A stretch of 64,000 nt of DNA from Bacillota bacterium. GTDB lineage: Bacteria; Bacillota; Desulfotomaculia; Desulfotomaculales; VENG01. The stretch is from NCBI GenBank assembly GCA_009711705.1, contig VENG01000012.1, forward strand, positions 62,001-126,000, written 5' to 3'. Below are positions 61,884 to 64,000 of the stretch, piece by piece. Under the pieces are notes generated by a model, which saw nothing but the letters and a program-made list of their open reading frames with translations, searched no databases and was not told the origin of the DNA. Made by a program: the position numbers and the translations under genes. How positions within the stretch are numbered: the stretch's first letter is position 1; each line of letters starts with the position of its first letter.

Positions 61884-63095
61884 ATGACTGCTACTTATGA
61901 CTTAATTGTTATTGGCGGTGGCCCTGCCGGGCTTGCTGCTTCAATCTATAGCGGTCGGGCGAAGCTTAAGACCTTGGTTATCAATAAAGGAACAATCGGT
62001 GGTTTAGCGGATACTACTCGGGAGATTGTTAATTATCCCGGCTATATGAAAACAAGTGGCCCTGAGCTAATGAAAGATTTCCATAATCATGCTCTGAGTT
62101 TTGGCGTTGAATTTATCAAGGGAAAAGTTGTAAGTGTAGATTTTTTTCAAGAAGATAAAGTTGTTAAGACTAAAAAAGGACAAGAATATTCTGCTAAAGC
62201 TGTTATTGTAGCAAGTGGAAGTCAACCGCGATTGCTGAACATTCCCGGTGAAAAAAGACTTCGGGGAAATGGCGTGGCTTACTGTGCGACTTGCGATGCC
62301 GAGTTCTTTGAGGGGGAAGACGTGGTTGTAGTTGGTAGTGGTGACCAGGCCATTGAAGAAGGAATGTTTATAACCAAGTTTGCTCGTAAAGTGACCGTGA
62401 TTGTTCTGCATGATGAAGGAATTCTTGATTGTAATAAAGTGAGTGCAGAAAGAGCCTTTAATAACGAAAAAATGGACTTTGTTTGGAATTCAACAGTGGA
62501 AGAAGTTCTCGGGGAAGAAAATGTAGCTGGGGTAAAAATAAAGAACCTAAAAACCGGTGCTTTTTCGGAACTCGCTTGCCAGGGTGTGTTCTTCTTCGTG
62601 GGTATGGTTCCAGCGACTGACTATCTTAATGATAGTGACATAAAGATGGATAAAAGAGGATATATACCGGTTAACGACCTGATGGAGACCAATCTTGAAG
62701 GGGTATATGCCGTTGGTGATAACCGCGTAAAATATCTAAGACAAGTTGTCTCCTCAGCCGGAGATGGTGCAACAGCAGCTGTGGCTGCTGAGCGATACAT
62801 TGAAGAGATTAATAGTTTCAATGCAAATGTTATCCAAAGTGATAAAAAGGTTTTATTGTTATTTTTTAATGCGTTAGTTAACGAAAGCTTAGAGTTTAGT
62901 AGCTTATTAGAAGAATTGAACAGTGAAACCGGCGATCAATACAAAATAGTCAAAGTAGATCTGGCAACTAAGAAAAATCTTGCAGCTAAATATGATGTTA
63001 AAAAGGCACCTGAGGTTGTGGTATTAGATCATGGTAAAGAAATCAAACGGTTAGAATGTACTACGGATAAGGAAAAACTAAAATCTCAAATCTAA
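61884..63095 (+). CDS. trxB: Thioredoxin reductase with extra C-terminal thioredoxin-like domain
   Basis: The 403-residue flavoenzyme has FAD motif IVIGGGPAGLAASIYSGRA, the redox-active CATC (Cys134, Cys137) in GVAYCATCDAEFFEGE, an NAD(P) loop VVVVGSGDQAIEEG and GVYAVGDNRVKYLRQVVSSAGDG. Usual TrxB ends at about 310 residues; here residues 318-403 add a thioredoxin-like fold (KVLLLFFNALVNESLEFSSLLEEL and APEVVVLDHG) with no Cys-x-x-Cys. It may dock the neighbouring TrxA or another partner. Confidence 0.88.
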   Translation: MTATYDLIVIGGGPAGLAASIYSGRAKLKTLVINKGTIGGLADTTREIVNYPGYMKTSGPELMKDFHNHALSFGVEFIKGKVVSVDFFQEDKVVKTKKGQEYSAKAVIVASGSQPRLLNIPGEKRLRGNGVAYCATCDAEFFEGEDVVVVGSGDQAIEEGMFITKFARKVTVIVLHDEGILDCNKVSAERAFNNEKMDFVWNSTVEEVLGEENVAGVKIKNLKTGAFSELACQGVFFFVGMVPATDYLNDSDIKMDKRGYIPVNDLMETNLEGVYAVGDNRVKYLRQVVSSAGDGATAAVAAERYIEEINSFNANVIQSDKKVLLLFFNALVNESLEFSSLLEELNSETGDQYKIVKVDLATKKNLAAKYDVKKAPEVVVLDHGKEIKRLECTTDKEKLKSQI

Positions 63096-63353
63096 GTTAG
63101 TGAAGGTGTAAGTACGATTGAGCAAGGTAAAATACTTGAAGATATTGGGGGTGAAATTTTATCTGCTATGCAATTCGATGTAACTAAAGAAAGAAGACTT
63201 ACAGGAGTGGAGGTTGATTTATTTGCAAAACATAGAGAGAACACAACACGGTCCCCACCTTTCCACTGCAGAATATGGAGAAGGGGAAAAGTCTTTAAAG
63301 TTGGCCAAGCACTAACTCACACATATGAAATAAATTTCAGGGAGGTTTTCACC
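63096..63353 (+). other. Unassigned open stretch upstream of the second betaine-binding gene
   Basis: One frame is open from about 63100 straight into the next gene. Its first part reads EQGKILEDIGGEILSAM and TKERRLTGVEVDLFAKHRE, which looks coding, while the rest does not. No ATG, GTG or TTG with a ribosome site starts it. It may be a gene remnant or the leader of the binding protein. Confidence 0.25.
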
Positions 63354-64000
63354 ATTAAAAGAAAATATATTTCTTTAGTAGTTATGTTGCTGTTGATTCT
63401 ATCTGTAGGTACCCTTACTGCATGTGGTGAGCAAGCACCACAGCAGCAAGAAGAAAACACCGGTAGTGAACAGACCTTTCAGAAAGATGTTACTTTAGGC
63501 ATTGTTGAATGGCCGGGAGTAACTCAAAAAACCTATGTATTAAAGGAAGTTTTAGACAACCTTGGCTATGAAGTTAAAATTAATACCTTTACGGTGCCCA
63601 TACTGCTTAAGGCCGTGTCCACGGGTGATGTGGATGCCTTTGCCGGAACCTGGTTTAATAGCCTGGGAGATACTCTGCAGCAATACATTGATGACGGCAC
63701 CATTGTGGTGTTGGGTAATAATGTGGAAAAGAGTCTGTACCGGTCAGCTGTCCCCACTTATGTATATGAAGCAGGGGTCAAATCCCTGGCAGATTTGGAC
63801 AAGTATGCAGACAAATTTGACCGCAAGTATTACGGCATCGAGCCGGGCAACGCCGGTAACGAAATAATGATGAAAGCTGTTGACAATGACACGTATGGCC
63901 TGGGTGACTGGAAGGTGCTGGAGAGCAGCACATCCGCCATGCTGGCGTCCGTGGAGAGAGCCACCGAGTCCAAGGAATGGATTGTGTTCAGTGGCTGGAA
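63354..64000 (+). CDS. Second glycine betaine ABC transporter substrate-binding lipoprotein (partial, ATT start)
   Basis: The frame beginning ATTAAAAGAAAATAT (63354), 8 bases after GGGAGG, encodes a lipoprotein signal (LVVMLLLILSVGTLTAC, lipobox Cys at about 27) and an OpuAC-like fold (VTLGIVEWPGVTQKTYVLKEVLDNLGYEV, LKAVSTGDVDAFAGTWFNSLG, GIEPGNAGNEIMMKAVD). It continues past the window edge. No ATG, GTG or TTG is near the ribosome site, so ATT is the apparent start; the next ATG (63384) would remove half the signal peptide. It is a relative of the opuAC at 12683. Confidence 0.85.
   Translation, partial: MKRKYISLVVMLLLILSVGTLTACGEQAPQQQEENTGSEQTFQKDVTLGIVEWPGVTQKTYVLKEVLDNLGYEVKINTFTVPILLKAVSTGDVDAFAGTWFNSLGDTLQQYIDDGTIVVLGNNVEKSLYRSAVPTYVYEAGVKSLADLDKYADKFDRKYYGIEPGNAGNEIMMKAVDNDTYGLGDWKVLESSTSAMLASVERATESKEWIVFSGW

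Noticed and set aside
1..64000. CRISPR array
   Set aside because: No regularly spaced direct repeats of 24-40 bases were seen; the only repeats found are single pairs.

Overview
The window looks like chromosomal DNA of a strictly anaerobic, endospore-forming Firmicute of the Desulfotomaculum/Desulfallas/Pelotomaculum type (Peptococcaceae sensu lato). This is inferred from gene content: spore-germination genes, tungsten-type aldehyde ferredoxin oxidoreductase, a short-form hybrid-cluster protein, high-molecular-weight rubredoxin, strong AGGAGG ribosome-binding sites, and sigma-54-controlled anaerobic beta-oxidation. No 16S gene is present, so the genus is not proven.

Region 1 (1-8988) is the end of an integrated mobile element. 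A tyrosine integrase at 7873-8832 lies against the 3' end of a tRNA-Leu(UAG) gene (8989-9073). The element carries a second tyrosine recombinase, a Cro-like repressor, a TerS-like HTH protein in an overlapping operon, a sigma-like factor, an orphan HicB antitoxin, a decayed BRO antirepressor and, running off the left edge, the start of a probable AbiJ-type defence protein. No capsid, relaxase or replication gene is visible.

Region 2 (9074-17260) is signalling and osmoprotection. A class I c-di-GMP riboswitch with its own terminator precedes a relic of an HD-GYP gene and then a cheW-chemoreceptor pair. A glycine betaine ABC transporter (binding protein, ATPase with CBS domains, permease) and two membrane proteins follow. 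A compact palindrome-rich block at 17115-17256 resembles the end of an IS200/IS605-type element.

Region 3 (17260-28702) holds redox and stress genes on the minus strand: high-molecular-weight rubredoxin, a 1153-residue PAS/GGDEF/HD-GYP protein, hybrid-cluster protein with a ferredoxin and a small coiled-coil protein, an Old-Yellow-Enzyme-type oxidoreductase, a UROD/MetE-like protein and a PucR regulator. PucR is divergent from an Fe-alcohol dehydrogenase, AOR and ThiS/MoaD-like operon, probably an alcohol/aldehyde oxidation unit.

Region 4 (32100-50783) is a fatty-acid or acyl-CoA degradation regulon. Three well-formed sigma-54 promoters (32201, 41683 minus, 41975) drive an acyl-CoA synthetase operon and two divergent, partly paralogous beta-oxidation operons. 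A PrpR-type sigma-54 activator sits among them at 36032-37957. The right operon continues, after a 14-bp perfect hairpin, into a thiolase / HMG-CoA-synthase-like / DUF35 trio, an archaeal-style acyl-condensing complex in which the HMG-CoA synthase homologue appears to have lost its catalytic cysteine.

Region 5 (50791-58190) has a C45 acyltransferase-like gene, a ruined germination operon (broken gerAB, intact gerAC and a 52-residue membrane protein, no gerAA) and a fragment of a PEP-synthase-like gene. Two near-identical terminator palindromes bracket this damaged segment. A two-component system follows.

Region 6 (58195-64000) has a LysR regulator divergent from an alkaline-phosphatase-superfamily enzyme, then a thioredoxin, a thioredoxin reductase carrying an extra cysteine-free thioredoxin-like domain, and a second glycine betaine binding protein that runs off the right edge and apparently starts at ATT. 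This set suggests betaine or glycine reductase metabolism beyond the window.
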